Notes: generated by a model not told the origin, from the sequence alone. A stretch of 64,000 nucleotides of DNA from Pseudomonas sp. PDNC002 (GCF_016919445.1 NZ_CP070356.1:5955502-6019501); one strand, 5' to 3'. Counted from the stretch's first letter, positions 16,007-26,595 are shown. Program-made: numbers and translations.

Positions 16007-17142
16007 AGTCTTTCCGCCGCCTGGCGCAGCGTCTCCTCTTTCTTGGCGAAGCAGAAGCGCACCAGGCGCATGTCCGCCGGGGCCTGCTGGTAGAACACCG
16101 AGACCGGGATAGCGGCGACGCCGTGCTCGCGCGTCAGCCATTCAGACATGGCGACGTCGTCCAGGTCCGGACGGATCGCCGAATAGTCGACCACCTGGAA
16201 ATAGGTACCGGCCGCACGTTGGAAGCTGAAGCGCGAGCCACCCAGCAGATCGCAGAACAGATCGCGCTTGGCCTGGTAGAACGCCGGCAGTTCACGCAGA
16301 TGCTCGGGATGCGCGGCCATGAAGTCGGCCAGCGCCCACTGCAGCGGCGTCACACCGCAGAAGTTCACGTACTGGTGGATCTTGCGCATTTCGGCCGACA
16401 GCGCCGGCGGCGCCACCACATAGCCGGTCTTCCAACCGGTGACGTGGTAGGTCTTGCCGAAGGAGCTGACCACGAAAGCGCGGCTGTACAGCTCGTCGTG
16501 GGCCAGCACGCTGGCGTGCTGCACGCCGTCGTAGATCAGGTGCTCGTAGACCTCGTCGCTGATGACGTAGATCTCACGATCACGGATCAGCTGCGCGAGC
16601 CGGTCCAGGTCGGCGCGGTCGATCAATGCGCCGCTGGGGTTGTGCGGGCTGTTGAGGAAGATCAGTCGAGTGCGCGGGGTGACGGCATCGGCCAGACGCT
16701 GCCAGTCGATGCGGAAGTCCGGCTGGCTCAGGGCGACATGCACGCAGCGGCCACCGGCCAGTTCCACCGAAGGCTCGTAGCTGTCGTAGCAGGGATCGAG
16801 CACGATGGCCTCGTCGCCCGGCCGGATCAGCGCCTGCACCGCGCAGAAGATGCCTTCCGTCGCTCCGGGGACGATCGTCACTTCGGCATCGGCGCTGACA
16901 GAGCGGCCGTAGAGGCTGGCGACCTTGGCCGCGACCTGCTCGCGCAGCGCCGGCAGGCCGGTCATCGGGCTGTACTGGTTGTGTCCGGCCATCACATGGC
17001 GGGCGACTGCTTCGAGCAGCGGCGCGGGGCCGGGGAAGTCCGGGAAACCCTGGGAGAGATTCAGCGCGCCGCTTTCGGCGGCGAGCTGGGACATGCGGGT
17101 GAAGATAGTGGTGCCGACATTCGGCAGTTTGCTGGTGAGCAT
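15994..17142 (-). CDS. PLP-dependent aminotransferase (methionine/glutamine type)
   Basis: A 382-residue class I/II aminotransferase. The PLP lysine is in SSFGKTYHVTGWKTGYV (about residue 235), with LNSPHNPSGA (about 170) and SDEVYEHL (about 200) as cofactor contacts and an RFCFAKKEETL C-terminal Arg motif. The LSQGFPDFPGP opening is shared with YbdL and kynurenine/glutamine transaminases. It likely uses glutamine or methionine as amino donor for keto-acids such as 4-methylthio-2-oxobutyrate. The adjacent omega-amidase supports this. Exact substrate is inferred. Confidence 0.9.
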   Translation of the reverse strand: MLTSKLPNVGTTIFTRMSQLAAESGALNLSQGFPDFPGPAPLLEAVARHVMAGHNQYSPMTGLPALREQVAAKVASLYGRSVSADAEVTIVPGATEGIFCAVQALIRPGDEAIVLDPCYDSYEPSVELAGGRCVHVALSQPDFRIDWQRLADAVTPRTRLIFLNSPHNPSGALIDRADLDRLAQLIRDREIYVISDEVYEHLIYDGVQHASVLAHDELYSRAFVVSSFGKTYHVTGWKTGYVVAPPALSAEMRKIHQYVNFCGVTPLQWALADFMAAHPEHLRELPAFYQAKRDLFCDLLGGSRFSFQRAAGTYFQVVDYSAIRPDLDDVAMSEWLTREHGVAAIPVSVFYQQAPADMRLVRFCFAKKEETLRQAAERLCAI

Positions 17143-17155
17143 GGCGTGACTACAG

Positions 17156-17197
17156 GCTGCGGGCGATGGAGGGAAGCCCTACTCTATCGCCTGCAGC
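17156..17197. other. Long hairpin after der
   Basis: A 12-bp stem with one G-T position (17156-17167 with 17186-17197) encloses an 18-base loop. It lies between der and the downstream aminotransferase gene. There is no T-run, so a role in RNA stability or partial termination is possible. Confidence 0.4.
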
Positions 17198-17223
17198 TTG
17201 CGGTCTGAAGCCCGAAGTCGCTA

Positions 17224-18708
17224 TTAGCGCTTATCTTTCCGCTTCTTCTCGGCTTTCTTGTGGTGCGACATCAGGCGGCGTTTCTTGTTGACCTGGCGTT
17301 CGGTGAGCTGGGTCTTCTTGCCCTCGAACGGGTTGTCACCACCCTTGTACTCGATGCGGATCGGCGTACCGACCAGCTTGAGCACGCGGCGGTAGGTCTT
17401 CTCCAGGTAACGCGTGTAGGCCTTGGGCACCGCGTCGACCTGGTTGCCGTGGATCACGATCAGCGGCGGGTTGGCGCCACCCAGGTGCGCGTAGCGCAGC
17501 TTGATGCGGCGACCGTTGACCATCGGCGGCTGGTGGACCTGGACGGCGTCTTCGAGGATCTGCGTGAGCTTGCTGGTGGGCCAGCGGGTCACGGCGGAGC
17601 GGAAGGAGTCCTGCACCGACTTGTACAGGTGGCCGACACCGGTGCCGTGCAGCGCGGAGATGAAGTGGATGTCGGCGAAGTCGGCGAACATCAGCCGGCG
17701 TTCCAGCTCGGTCTTCACGTAGTCGCGCTCGCCGGACTCCATGCCGTCCCACTTGTTCAGGGCGATGACCAGCGCGCGGCCGGTCTCCAGCACGAAGCCG
17801 AGCAGGTTGAGATCGTGCTCGACCACGCCTTCGCGGGCGTCCATGACGAAGATGACCACGTTGGCATCCTGGATCGCCTGGAGGGTCTTCACCACGGAGA
17901 ACTTTTCCACCGCTTCGAAGATCTTGCCGCGGCGGCGCACGCCGGCGGTGTCGATCAGGGTGTACTTCTCGTCGTTGCGCTCGAAGGGGATGTAGATGCT
18001 GTCGCGGGTGGTGCCGGCCTGGTCATACACAATCACCCGCTCTTCACCGAGCATGCGGTTGACCAGGGTGGACTTGCCGACGTTCGGGCGGCCGATGATG
18101 GCGATCTTGATGCCATCCTTCTCGCTCGGGCCGGGGATACGCTTGGCTTCCTCGCCCTCGGCAACCTCTTCCAGCTCGCTGGGCAGGTCGTTGTCTTCCG
18201 GGGCTTCGGGCTCGGGCGCGAACATCTCGCCCAGGGCTTCCTGGAGCATCTGGGTGATGCCGCGGCCGTGGGCGGCGGCGATCGGGATCGCATGCCCCAG
18301 GGCCAGCGGGCTGAACTCGGCGCGGGCGATGTCCGGATCGACGGTGTCGACCTTGTTGGCCACCAGGTAGGTACGCTTGTTCTTCTTGCGCAGGTGCTCA
18401 CCGATCATCTCGTCGGCGGCGGTGAGGCCGGCGCGGGAATCGACCATGAACAGCACGGCATCGGCCTCTTCGATGGCCTGCAGCGACTGCTCGGCCATCT
18501 TGGCGTCGATACCTTCCTCGTCACCGGAAATACCGCCGGTATCGATGACGATGAATTTCTTGCCCTGCCACTTGGCCTCGCCGTACTGGCGATCGCGGGT
18601 CAGACCGGCGTACTCGGCGACGATGGCGTCACGGGTACGGGTCAGGCGGTTGAACAGGGTGGACTTGCCGACGTTCGGGCGACCCACCAGGGCTATTACG
18701 GGAACCAT
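17224..18708 (-). CDS. der: Ribosome-associated GTPase Der (EngA)
   Basis: A 494-residue essential GTPase for 50S subunit assembly. It has two G domains in tandem. The first starts with [13 protein letters not shown] (residues about 8-20), with DTGGI and NKVD. An acidic linker (about 165-195, rich in Glu/Asp) follows, then the second domain with [18 protein letters not shown] and NKWD. A KH-like domain (about 375-465) precedes a very basic tail ([11 protein letters not shown]). The gene follows bamB after a strong hairpin, an order shared with other gammaproteobacteria. Confidence 0.98.
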   Translation of the reverse strand: MVPVIALVGRPNVGKSTLFNRLTRTRDAIVAEYAGLTRDRQYGEAKWQGKKFIVIDTGGISGDEEGIDAKMAEQSLQAIEEADAVLFMVDSRAGLTAADEMIGEHLRKKNKRTYLVANKVDTVDPDIARAEFSPLALGHAIPIAAAHGRGITQMLQEALGEMFAPEPEAPEDNDLPSELEEVAEGEEAKRIPGPSEKDGIKIAIIGRPNVGKSTLVNRMLGEERVIVYDQAGTTRDSIYIPFERNDEKYTLIDTAGVRRRGKIFEAVEKFSVVKTLQAIQDANVVIFVMDAREGVVEHDLNLLGFVLETGRALVIALNKWDGMESGERDYVKTELERRLMFADFADIHFISALHGTGVGHLYKSVQDSFRSAVTRWPTSKLTQILEDAVQVHQPPMVNGRRIKLRYAHLGGANPPLIVIHGNQVDAVPKAYTRYLEKTYRRVLKLVGTPIRIEYKGGDNPFEGKKTQLTERQVNKKRRLMSHHKKAEKKRKDKR

Positions 18709-18739
18709 GCGGCTCTCCAGGAAAATTCAGAATTTCAGA

Positions 18740-18778
18740 AAACACGACGGCCGCTGCCGTCTTCACGGCAGCGGCCGG
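18740..18778 (-). terminator. Strong hairpin between bamB and der
   Basis: GGCCGCTGCCGT (18749-18760) and ACGGCAGCGGCC (18765-18776) form a 12-bp perfect stem with a 4-base loop. On the minus strand it is followed after five bases by a short T-rich run. It can end or attenuate transcription coming from bamB, so der may be expressed at a different level. Confidence 0.65.
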
Positions 18779-18792
18779 CAGTAACACTCAGC

Positions 18793-19935
18793 TTAGCGGA
18801 GTGTGTAGGCGACCAGCTTGCCGCTGTTGCCGAACACATACATCCAGTTGCCGACCACCAGCGGGCGAACCCGCACGCCGTCACCGTCGACCTTTTCGCG
18901 GCCCACGAAACGACCATCCACCTGACTCAGCAGGTGTACGTAACCTTCCAGGTCACCCACCACCACGTTGCTCGAGAACACGGCCGGAGCGGACAACTGG
19001 CGGCGAGCCAGGGCGTCGTTGCTCCACAGCGAGGACGAACCGCGGGAATCCAGGCTTTCGACAGTGCCGCTGGCCTGGCTGATGAACACGCTGCCAGTGC
19101 CTTCGGCGACGCCGACGTAGCTCGAAGCTTCGCGCTGCCACAGCACGCGACCGCTGCGCACGTCCAGCGCCGCGGCACGGCCCTGGTAGCTGGCAACGTA
19201 GAGCACATCGTCGACCAGCAGCAGGCCGCCGTCGATGTCGACCACGCGGTCCAGCTCGGAACGGCCTTGCGGGATCGCAACGCGCTGTTCCCAGACTGGC
19301 AGGCCACGCTCGACGTCAACCGCGACGACCTTGCCGCTTGCCAGACCGGCCAGCGCCAGGCGGCCAGCGATCAGCGGAGCGCCAGTGCCGCGCAGGGTCA
19401 GGACCGGAACGGTGCTTTCGTAGATCCAGCGCTGGTTGCCGCTGGCGGCATCGAAGCCGATCAGCTTGTCGTCCTGGGTCTGCACCACCACCACGTCACC
19501 GTTGGTGGCCGGGGCGGCGAGCACTTCGCTGGTGACCTTGGCGCGCCACTTCTGCTCGCCCGAACCGGAGTCCAGAGCAATCACGTCGCCGCGCATGGTA
19601 CCCAGCAGGACCAGGCCGTTGCCCACGCCGACCGCGCCGGACACCGGCAGGTCGAGGTCTTTCTTCCAGAGCACTTCACCGCTTTCGCGCTGGATCGCCA
19701 TGACCCGGCCTTCGGCGGAAGCGGCGTAGATGGTCTGACCGTCTACGGCGGGCTCGAGAAGGTTGTAGAGATCGCCCTGGCCGTCACCGACCGAGCGGCT
19801 CCACTGTTTATCCAGGCGAACCTCTTCCTTGAAGTCGGTCAGTTCGGCCGGAGGCAGTTCTTTCTTGCTATTGCTGCTGCAACCTACGGCCAGCAGAGTC
19901 AGCGCCAGCAGTGCAACATGTTTCCAGCGCAGCAT
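18793..19935 (-). CDS. bamB: Outer-membrane assembly lipoprotein BamB
   Basis: A 380-residue lipoprotein with an N-terminal signal ending in the lipobox LLAVGC (Cys near residue 19). The rest is an eight-bladed PQQ-type beta-propeller with repeated GxVxALD-like blades (AVDVERGLPVWEQ, ALDVRSGRVLWQ). It supports the BAM complex that inserts beta-barrel proteins. Two starts are possible. ATG 19944 abuts the GGGAG, while ATG 19935 is 9 bases from it and follows the yfgM stop directly, so 19935 is chosen. Confidence 0.95.
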   Translation of the reverse strand: MLRWKHVALLALTLLAVGCSSNSKKELPPAELTDFKEEVRLDKQWSRSVGDGQGDLYNLLEPAVDGQTIYAASAEGRVMAIQRESGEVLWKKDLDLPVSGAVGVGNGLVLLGTMRGDVIALDSGSGEQKWRAKVTSEVLAAPATNGDVVVVQTQDDKLIGFDAASGNQRWIYESTVPVLTLRGTGAPLIAGRLALAGLASGKVVAVDVERGLPVWEQRVAIPQGRSELDRVVDIDGGLLLVDDVLYVASYQGRAAALDVRSGRVLWQREASSYVGVAEGTGSVFISQASGTVESLDSRGSSSLWSNDALARRQLSAPAVFSSNVVVGDLEGYVHLLSQVDGRFVGREKVDGDGVRVRPLVVGNWMYVFGNSGKLVAYTLR

Positions 19936-19936
19936 C

Positions 19937-20581
19937 TCAGGCATCTCCCTTGGCCAGGTCGTCGAGTTTCATCTGCAGGGCGCCAACAGCGGCGTCTTCC
20001 GGCAGGGCGGCCTTGGCTTTCTCGTAGGCTGCGCGGGCATCGTCGTCACGCTTGAGCTGCACCAGCAGGTCGCCGCGCAGTTCTTCGCGAGTCGCCACGT
20101 AGGCCTTGTCGACGTTGCCGTCGAGCAGCTTCAGACCTTCCTCGGCCTTGCCCTGAGCAGCCAGGACACGGGCCAGGCGCTGACGGGCCAATTCGCCAAG
20201 GGTGGCGTCGACCGGCTTGTCAACCACGGCCTTGAGCTCCAGGGCCGCGTCATCGAGCTTGCCACTGTCCACCGCCACCTTGGCGACGAACAGGCGACCG
20301 TATTGAGCGTACGGCGTACCGGCGTATTCGCTGGTGAGCTTGTTGGCGAGCTCAGCGACCTTGGCGGTATCCGGCTTGCCCGTCGGGTTCAGCGCGGTTT
20401 CCAGCAGGGCCTGGTAAATGATGGAGGCGCCCTGGGACTGGTTGGTCTGGTATTTCTTCCAGGCTTGCCAGCCGAACACCACGATCAGCGCCAGTGCGGC
20501 ACCGGTCAGCAGGGGCATGCCATTGCGCTGCCACCAGTCCTTGATGTCAGCCAGTTGTTCTTCTTCGGTACGCGTACTCAC
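19937..20581 (-). CDS. yfgM: YfgM family periplasmic TPR protein
   Basis: A 214-residue ancillary SecYEG factor (TPR_21 / DUF2133). After about 18 polar residues comes one membrane anchor (PLLTGAALALIVVFGWQAW, about 22-40). A periplasmic TPR region follows with repeated A-rich helices (LARQRLARVLAAQGKAEEGL). YfgM helps hand proteins from the translocon to periplasmic chaperones. The start is GTG 20581, supported by AGGAG 7 bases upstream; the frame open to 20683 overlaps hisS and is ignored. It lies between hisS and bamB as in E. coli. Confidence 0.93.
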   Translation of the reverse strand: MSTRTEEEQLADIKDWWQRNGMPLLTGAALALIVVFGWQAWKKYQTNQSQGASIIYQALLETALNPTGKPDTAKVAELANKLTSEYAGTPYAQYGRLFVAKVAVDSGKLDDAALELKAVVDKPVDATLGELARQRLARVLAAQGKAEEGLKLLDGNVDKAYVATREELRGDLLVQLKRDDDARAAYEKAKAALPEDAAVGALQMKLDDLAKGDA

Positions 20582-20606
20582 CCCAATACTCCTATCCGCT
20601 CGATTC

Positions 20607-21896
20607 TCAGGCCTGCTGCAAGCAGGCTGCCAGGTGCTCAGGCAGAGCATCCCAGGCGACATTCTGTTGTTCGCCCTCGCCACGCAGGGGCTTGAAACCT
20701 ACCACGCGGTTGGCCAGTTCGTCGTCACCCAGAATCATTGCGAACTGTGCACCGCTCTTATCTGCCTTCTTGAACTGGCTCTTGAAGCTGCCGGCGCCGG
20801 CGTTGACCAGCAGGCGAATACCCGGAATGGCCTCACGCAGTTGTTCGGCCAGGGTCAGTGCGGCCAGCTCGGCCGGCTCGCCGAAGGCGCAGACGTAGAG
20901 GTCGGCCGGGCGGTTCAGCTCGGCCGGGACCACACCCAGGGTCTCGAGCAGCAGCACCAGGCGCTCCACGCCCATGGCGAATCCGACACCCGGGGTCGGC
21001 TTGCCGCCGAACTGGCTGACCAGGCCATCGTAACGGCCCCCACCACAAACGGTGCCCTGGGCGCCGAGCTTGTCGGTGACCCATTCGAACGCGGTGCGGC
21101 AGTAGTAGTCCAGGCCGCGCACCAGCTTCTGGTTGATCTCGTAGCGCAGGCCGACCGCATCCAGGCGAGCCTTCAGGCCCTCGAAGTGGGCGATCGACTC
21201 TTCGTCCAGGTAGTCGTGCAGGGTCGGCGCGCCGACCAGCAGTGCCTGGGTGCTTTCGACCTTGCTGTCGAGGATGCGCAGCGGATTGGTGGTCATGCGG
21301 CGCTGGCTGTCTTCGTCCAGTTGGTCGAAGCGGTCCTTCAGATAGGCCACCAGGTCGTCGCGATAGCGCGCGCGGGCTTCGCTGGAGCCCAGGGTGTTCA
21401 GTTGCAGGGTCACGGCGTCGGCCATGCCCAGCTTCTGCCACAGGCGCCAGGTGAGGATGATCAGCTCGGCATCGATGTCCGGGCCGGGCAGGTTGAAGAC
21501 TTCCACGCCGATCTGGTGGAACTGGCGGTAGCGCCCTTTCTGCGGCTTCTCGTAGCGGAACATCGGGCCGGTGTACCACAGCTTCTGCACCTGGCCACCG
21601 CCCGACAGACCGTGCTCGAGCACGGCGCGCACACAACCCGCGGTGCCTTCCGGACGCATGGTCAGGGATTCGCCGTTGCGGTCGAGGAAGGTGTACATCT
21701 CCTTGTCGACCACGTCGGTGCCTTCACCGATGCCGCGGGCGAAGAGTTCGGTGAACTCCAGGATGGGCAGGCGGATCTCGCTGTAGCCGTAGCTGTCCAG
21801 CAGGCCGGCGAAAGTGCGCTCCAGATAGCGCCAGGCCGGGGTCTGTTCCGGCAGGATGTCGTTCATGCCACGGATGGCTTGCAGGGACTTGCTCAC
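20607..21896 (-). CDS. hisS: Histidyl-tRNA synthetase
   Basis: A 429-residue class II aminoacyl-tRNA synthetase. Motif 1 appears at the start ([12 protein letters not shown]), motif 2 as [21 protein letters not shown] (about residues 110-130; cited as a region), and the histidine-specific GGGRYDGL (about 285-292) and [11 protein letters not shown] (about 303-313, motif 3) follow. The C-terminal anticodon domain covers about 330-425. Length equals the usual bacterial enzyme. It charges tRNA-His in the cytosol and lies in the ispG-hisS-yfgM-bamB-der series. Confidence 0.98.
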   Translation of the reverse strand: MSKSLQAIRGMNDILPEQTPAWRYLERTFAGLLDSYGYSEIRLPILEFTELFARGIGEGTDVVDKEMYTFLDRNGESLTMRPEGTAGCVRAVLEHGLSGGGQVQKLWYTGPMFRYEKPQKGRYRQFHQIGVEVFNLPGPDIDAELIILTWRLWQKLGMADAVTLQLNTLGSSEARARYRDDLVAYLKDRFDQLDEDSQRRMTTNPLRILDSKVESTQALLVGAPTLHDYLDEESIAHFEGLKARLDAVGLRYEINQKLVRGLDYYCRTAFEWVTDKLGAQGTVCGGGRYDGLVSQFGGKPTPGVGFAMGVERLVLLLETLGVVPAELNRPADLYVCAFGEPAELAALTLAEQLREAIPGIRLLVNAGAGSFKSQFKKADKSGAQFAMILGDDELANRVVGFKPLRGEGEQQNVAWDALPEHLAACLQQA

Positions 21897-21914
21897 ATAG
21901 GGTCCTTGTTGCGG

Positions 21915-23027
21915 TCAGCCGCGCACGATGAGTGCGGCGTCGGCCTCGGCCTTCTCGGCCGCTTTTTCGCGGATCAGCCGTTCCAGCTCATCCACCAGGT
22001 TTTCGTTCTGCAGCTTCTGCGCCGGCTTGCCGTCGATGTAGATCAGGTTGCTCGGCGTGCCGCCGGTAAGGCCGATGTGGGCCTCCTTGGCTTCGCCTGG
22101 GCCGTTGACCACGCAGCCGATGACGGCGACGTCCAGTGGAACCAGCAGGTCCTCGAGGCGGCCTTCCAGCTCGTTCATGGTCTTCACTACATCGAAGTTC
22201 TGCCGCGAGCAGCTCGGGCAGGCGATGAAGTTGATGCCACGGGAGCGCAGGCGCAGCGACTTGAGGATGTCGAAGCCGACCTTGATCTCTTCCACCGGAT
22301 CGGCGGCCAGGGAGATGCGGATGGTGTCGCCGATACCCTCGGCGAGCAACATGCCCAGGCCGACGGCGGACTTCACGGTGCCCGAGCGCAGGCCACCGGC
22401 TTCGGTGATGCCCAGGTGCAGGGGTTGTTCGATTTCCTTGGCGAGCAGGCGGTAGGCGGCGACGGCCATGAACACGTCGGAGGCCTTCACGCTGACCTTG
22501 AAGTTCTGGAAGTCCAGGCGGTCGAGGTGATCGACATGGCGCATGGCCGACTCCAGCAGCGCTTCCGGGGTCGGCTCGCCGTACTTCTTCTGCAGGTCTT
22601 TTTCGAGGGAACCTGCGTTGACGCCGATGCGGATCGGGATGTTCTTGTCCCGCGCCGCATCCACCACCGCCTTCACGCGGTCTTCGCGACCGATGTTGCC
22701 CGGGTTGATACGCAGGCAATCGACGCCCAGTTCGGCGACGCGCAGGGCGATCTTGTAGTCGAAGTGGATATCGGCGACCAGCGGGACTTTCACCTGCTGC
22801 TTGATCTTGCCGAAGGCTTCGGCAGCATCCATGTCCGGCACGGAGACGCGGACGATGTCGGCGCCGGCGTCCTCGAGACGGCGGATCTGCGCGACAGTGG
22901 CGGCCACATCCAACGTATCGGTGTTGGTCATGCTCTGCACGGCGATGGGGGCATCCCCACCCACCGGCACGTTACCCACCCAGATCTTGCGGGACAGGCG
23001 ACGTTTGATCGGAGACTCGCAATGCAT
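21915..23027 (-). CDS. ispG: 4-hydroxy-3-methylbut-2-enyl diphosphate synthase
   Basis: A 370-residue [4Fe-4S] enzyme of the MEP isoprenoid pathway, converting MEcPP to HMBPP. The TIM-barrel part contains VQSMTNTDT and RINPGNIG. The cluster ligands are in [11 protein letters not shown] and in [12 protein letters not shown] near the C-terminus. A GTG at 23039 and an ATG at 23027 are both possible. The ATG is chosen because GGGTGGA lies 7 bases upstream and it begins just after the rodZ TAA. Length fits the family (about 372). Confidence 0.97.
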   Translation of the reverse strand: MHCESPIKRRLSRKIWVGNVPVGGDAPIAVQSMTNTDTLDVAATVAQIRRLEDAGADIVRVSVPDMDAAEAFGKIKQQVKVPLVADIHFDYKIALRVAELGVDCLRINPGNIGREDRVKAVVDAARDKNIPIRIGVNAGSLEKDLQKKYGEPTPEALLESAMRHVDHLDRLDFQNFKVSVKASDVFMAVAAYRLLAKEIEQPLHLGITEAGGLRSGTVKSAVGLGMLLAEGIGDTIRISLAADPVEEIKVGFDILKSLRLRSRGINFIACPSCSRQNFDVVKTMNELEGRLEDLLVPLDVAVIGCVVNGPGEAKEAHIGLTGGTPSNLIYIDGKPAQKLQNENLVDELERLIREKAAEKAEADAALIVRG

Positions 23028-23028
23028 C

Positions 23029-24066
23029 TTACTGTCCACCCAACTTCAGGCGCGCGGTACCGCCGCGCGCTGGCGTGACTTCGACGGGCTGGCCGTTGTA
23101 GCTGACCTGTGCACCCTGGGCGAAGCCCAGGCGTACCTGAACCGGAGCCTTGGCGGCAAGCTCGATCGCATCACCCTTGCGCTTGAGGCCCTCCAGCACC
23201 ACCTTGCCGTCGGCATCGGTGACCTGGGTCCAGCAGTCCGCGGTGAACTGCACCTTGACCACGCCCTGGCCTGCACTGGCGACGACCGGAACAGCAGGTG
23301 CCGGGGCTTCTGTCGGCGCGACAGGAGCAGCAGGTGCGGCAGGTTGCTGGGCAGTCGGCTGCTGCGCGGGTACGGCAGGAACGGCAGGAGCGGCAGGAGC
23401 GGTTTCAGCGGCAGCGGGTACACCCGGAACGGTCGGGGCAACCGGGTTGGTCGCAACCGGCGGGGTGCCCTCGGCGGGCGTCTCGGCGACGCCACTGTCA
23501 CCCGCCGGCTCGGAGGGAACCGGCGGCGTATTGGCCTGATCTTCGGCCACAGCCTGATCTTCCGGCTCGTCGAGGGTATGTATCTCGGTGGTGCCGTCGG
23601 CGCTCTCGACCTCGACGTGCTCCATGTTCAGGTTGCCGGTCTCCGCCGGACGGGAGGCACGCTCCTGCCACCAGAAGTAACCGAAGCCAATCAGCAGGGC
23701 GAGCAGCAGGAGGCTGAAACCACGCAAGAGGTTGCGCGACAGGCGTACCGGCTCGACGACGCGCCCCAGGGCCTGCACGTTGCTGCCCGTGGCATCGGTG
23801 CCGGTGTACTGGTCGAAGGCGGCGACCATCTGGGCCTGGTCCATGCCCAGCAGCTTGGCGTAGGCGCGGATATAGCCACGCGCAAAGGTATGACCTGGTA
23901 GTTGCTCGAAGGAGCCCTGCTCCAGCTGGCGCAAGGCGTTCTCGGTCAGGTTCAGCTGGCCCGCCACCTGCGTGGTGCTCCAGCCTTTGTTTTCGCGCGC
24001 TTGGCGCAGCACTTCGCCAGGGTTGGCGCGGGTCGTGCCGATGACATCGGACTGCGACGTATTCAT
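23029..24066 (-). CDS. rodZ: Cytoskeletal protein RodZ
   Basis: A 345-residue bitopic membrane protein linking MreB to the cell-wall machinery. An N-terminal helix-turn-helix domain ([19 protein letters not shown] through [19 protein letters not shown], residues about 17-75) precedes one membrane segment (about 118-135, [19 protein letters not shown]). A long Pro/Ala-rich periplasmic linker follows (about 200-265), and then the C-terminal DUF4115 beta domain (about 270-345). Its ATG overlaps the pilF stop (TAATG), so the two are coupled. Confidence 0.95.
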   Translation of the reverse strand: MNTSQSDVIGTTRANPGEVLRQARENKGWSTTQVAGQLNLTENALRQLEQGSFEQLPGHTFARGYIRAYAKLLGMDQAQMVAAFDQYTGTDATGSNVQALGRVVEPVRLSRNLLRGFSLLLLALLIGFGYFWWQERASRPAETGNLNMEHVEVESADGTTEIHTLDEPEDQAVAEDQANTPPVPSEPAGDSGVAETPAEGTPPVATNPVAPTVPGVPAAAETAPAAPAVPAVPAQQPTAQQPAAPAAPVAPTEAPAPAVPVVASAGQGVVKVQFTADCWTQVTDADGKVVLEGLKRKGDAIELAAKAPVQVRLGFAQGAQVSYNGQPVEVTPARGGTARLKLGGQ

Positions 24067-24824
24067 TATTTATCCGCCTGGTATGCCTGGTATTCAGGAG
24101 AAGCGGGATACAGGCGCTTGAGTTGCAGCCCGTAGCTGGCAGCGGTATCCCGGTCGTCGAAAATCTTCGCCAGTCGAATCCCCAGCAGCAGGCTGCGCGC
24201 GGTCTGCGGGCCTTGCTTGAGGTATTCCTCATAGAAGGTGCGAGCCGGTACGTACTCGCGATCCTGGTAGTTCATTTCGGAAAGTTCGAGCAGCGCATTG
24301 GGCTGGTTGCGGTTCAGGCGAACCGCCTTCTCGAAGAATTGCTTGGCCTGCGCACGGTCGTTCAGCTTCAGGCTGACCAGACCGAGGTTCTCGAAGATGC
24401 GCGAGCGCTCTGAATAAAGGCCGTCTTCGGTGGCCTTCATGTAGGTGTCGTAGGCTTCCTTGTAGCGTTTCTGCTCGAACAGGAAGCTGGCGTAGTTGTT
24501 CAGGATGCGCGCGTCACCCGAGCGCGCGGACAGCGCCTTGCGGTACTCGCTCTCAGCGAGTTTGGGCTCCATCTCGGTCTGGTACACCACAGCCAGGGCG
24601 GCATGGGCATCGGCGCTTGACGAATCGATATCCAGGGCCTGGCGAAGAGGTATCTTGGCCTGCTCGGTATTACCCATCTGCAGGTAACCGATGCCGAGCT
24701 GGATGTACGCGTCACGCGCCTCGTCCCGGCCCTTCTCGGTTTTCAGAGGATCCTGTTTACCAGTCGTCACGCAACCCGTCAGCACGGTTGCCAACAGTAA
24801 GAACAGCGCGGCGCGCAGGGTCAT
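24066..24824 (-). CDS. pilF: Type IV pilus pilotin PilF
   Basis: A 252-residue outer-membrane lipoprotein. The signal ends in the lipobox VLTGC (Cys near residue 18). About six TPR motifs follow (for example YIQLGIGYLQMGNTEQA, LNNYASFLFEQKRYKEA). PilF is required for outer-membrane localisation and multimerisation of the secretin PilQ. Translation probably starts at ATG 24824, since the frame upstream to 24878 precedes the signal peptide and overlaps rlmN. It sits between rlmN and rodZ as in P. aeruginosa. Confidence 0.96.
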   Translation of the reverse strand: MTLRAALFLLLATVLTGCVTTGKQDPLKTEKGRDEARDAYIQLGIGYLQMGNTEQAKIPLRQALDIDSSSADAHAALAVVYQTEMEPKLAESEYRKALSARSGDARILNNYASFLFEQKRYKEAYDTYMKATEDGLYSERSRIFENLGLVSLKLNDRAQAKQFFEKAVRLNRNQPNALLELSEMNYQDREYVPARTFYEEYLKQGPQTARSLLLGIRLAKIFDDRDTAASYGLQLKRLYPASPEYQAYQADK

Positions 24825-24840
24825 CGGAATCCTCCCTAGT

Positions 24841-25989
24841 TCAGTTTCGATTGGCAGCGGGTGCGGCCTGGTCGGCATCGGCAGCCAGCTGGCGTACGGC
24901 GATGTAACGTTCGCTGCGGCGGGTGCGGTCCATCACCTGGCCCACCAGTTGCCCACACGCGGCGTCGATGTCTTCGCCACGGGTGGTGCGTACGGTCACG
25001 TTGAACCCGCCCTTGTGCAGCATGTCCTGGAAACGGCGGATGGCATTGTTGCTCGGCCGCTCGTAACCCGAATGCGGGAACGGATTAAACGGAATCAGGT
25101 TGATCTTGCAAGGGAAATCCTTGAGCAATGCGATCAATTGCTCGGCATGCTCGGGCTGGTCGTTCACATTGGCCAGCAATGTGTACTCGATGGTCAGCAC
25201 GCGCTCCTTGCCCAGACGCGTGATGTAGCGATAGCAGGCGTCGAGGAGCATCTCCAGCGGGTACTTCTTGTTGATCGGTACCAGCTTGTTGCGCAGTTCG
25301 TCGTTCGGTGCGTGCAGCGACAGGGCCAGGGACACGTCGGTCACTTCGGCCAGCTTGTCGATCATCGGCACCACGCCGGAGGTGGACAGGGTCACCTTGC
25401 GCTTGGAAATGCCGTAGCCGAGGTCTTCCATCATGATGCCCATGGCACTCACGACGTTGTCGAAGTTCAGCAGCGGCTCGCCCATGCCCATCATCACCAC
25501 GTTGGTGATGGCACGGTCGATCTTGCCCGGGATGGTCCCGAACGATTGGTTGGCGATCCACACCTGGCCGATGATCTCGGCGGAGGTCAGGTCGCTGTTG
25601 AAGCCTTGCTTGCCGGTGGAGCAGAAGCTGCAATCCAGCGCGCAACCGGCCTGGGACGACACGCACAGGGTGCCGCGGCCGCCTTGCGGGATGTACACGG
25701 TCTCGACACAGCTGCCCGAAGCCACGCGTACCACCCACTTGCGGGTACCGTCAGAGGAAATGTCCTGGCTGACGATCTCCGGAGGACGAATTTCGGCAAC
25801 GGCCTTGAGCTTTTCGCGCAAGGCCTTGCCGACGTTCGTCATGGCGTCGAAATCGACGGCGCCAAAGTGGTGAATCCATTGCATCACCTGGCCGGCGCGG
25901 AAGCGCTTTTCACCGATGGACTCGAAGAATTCCTCGAGCTGGGGCTTGGTCATGCCCAGCAGGTTGGCCTTTACAGCGGTATCAGTCAT
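24841..25989 (-). CDS. rlmN: Dual-specificity 23S rRNA/tRNA methyltransferase RlmN
   Basis: A 382-residue radical SAM enzyme that methylates C2 of A2503 in 23S rRNA and A37 in some tRNAs. The CX3CX2C cluster motif is CALDCSFC (about residues 120-127) after VSSQAG. The conserved [13 protein letters not shown] (about 170-182) and [10 protein letters not shown] are also present, and the resolving Cys is in a C-terminal DIDAACGQL segment. GAGG(GT) stands 7 bases before ATG 25989; a Met six codons upstream (26007) is less well placed. Confidence 0.97.
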   Translation of the reverse strand: MTDTAVKANLLGMTKPQLEEFFESIGEKRFRAGQVMQWIHHFGAVDFDAMTNVGKALREKLKAVAEIRPPEIVSQDISSDGTRKWVVRVASGSCVETVYIPQGGRGTLCVSSQAGCALDCSFCSTGKQGFNSDLTSAEIIGQVWIANQSFGTIPGKIDRAITNVVMMGMGEPLLNFDNVVSAMGIMMEDLGYGISKRKVTLSTSGVVPMIDKLAEVTDVSLALSLHAPNDELRNKLVPINKKYPLEMLLDACYRYITRLGKERVLTIEYTLLANVNDQPEHAEQLIALLKDFPCKINLIPFNPFPHSGYERPSNNAIRRFQDMLHKGGFNVTVRTTRGEDIDAACGQLVGQVMDRTRRSERYIAVRQLAADADQAAPAANRN

Positions 25990-26018
25990 GGATTCACCCT
26001 CGCTCATTCACTGACGGA

Positions 26019-26450
26019 TCAGCGAATGCGCTCGCACACCTCGGTGCTGGAGAAGAAGTAAGCGATTTCGCGAGCTGCGGAAGCTTCCGAGTCGGAACCG
26101 TGTACGGCGTTCTCGTCGATGGAAACGGCGAAGTCGGCGCGGATGGTGCCGGCGTCGGCTTTCTTCGGATCGGTGGCGCCCATCAGTTCACGGTTGCGCA
26201 GGATGGCGTCTTCGCCTTCCAGAACCTGAACGACGACCGGACCGGAGGTCATGAAGGAAACCAGGTCCTTGAAGAAGGGACGCTCTTTGTGTTCAGCGTA
26301 GAAACCGCCAGCTTCGCGCTCGGACAGTTGAACCATCTTCGAAGCGACGACGCGCAGACCGGCTTTCTCGAAGCGGGTCAGGATTTCGCCGATGACGTTC
26401 TTGGAAACAGCGTCGGGCTTGATGATGGAGAAGGTACGTTGCAGGGCCAT
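26019..26450 (-). CDS. ndk: Nucleoside diphosphate kinase
   Basis: A 143-residue enzyme balancing nucleoside triphosphate pools. It begins [15 protein letters not shown] (KPDAV motif). The catalytic His is in the NAVHGSDS motif (about residue 117), with [11 protein letters not shown] and [11 protein letters not shown] also conserved. Length is typical. The start at 26450 is fixed by the family N-terminus. It is the first gene of the ndk-rlmN-pilF-rodZ-ispG-hisS series, with 190 bp of free sequence upstream. Confidence 0.98.
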   Translation of the reverse strand: MALQRTFSIIKPDAVSKNVIGEILTRFEKAGLRVVASKMVQLSEREAGGFYAEHKERPFFKDLVSFMTSGPVVVQVLEGEDAILRNRELMGATDPKKADAGTIRADFAVSIDENAVHGSDSEASAAREIAYFFSSTEVCERIR

Positions 26451-26595
26451 GGAAATAACTCCGGAAAGCAAGGTTGGTAAAGCCAAGAAGCCCCTGGCAT
26501 GGCCAGGAGCTCCTGCGATTCTAGGGTTTGCCGCGCGCCACGCCCGTTGGGCGGCAGCCGCGAAACCGGCCCGACTGCGACAGGGCCGGCGACTG

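Noticed and set aside
17260..20055. A 931-residue plus-strand frame
   Set aside because: It is a shadow of der and bamB on the other strand and has no recognisable domain.
20418..23078. An 886-residue plus-strand frame
   Set aside because: It lies opposite yfgM, hisS and ispG, and reads as low-complexity His/Gln/Val-rich sequence.
23290..23460. Low-complexity GC-rich stretch with short repeats
   Set aside because: It encodes the Pro/Ala linker of RodZ.
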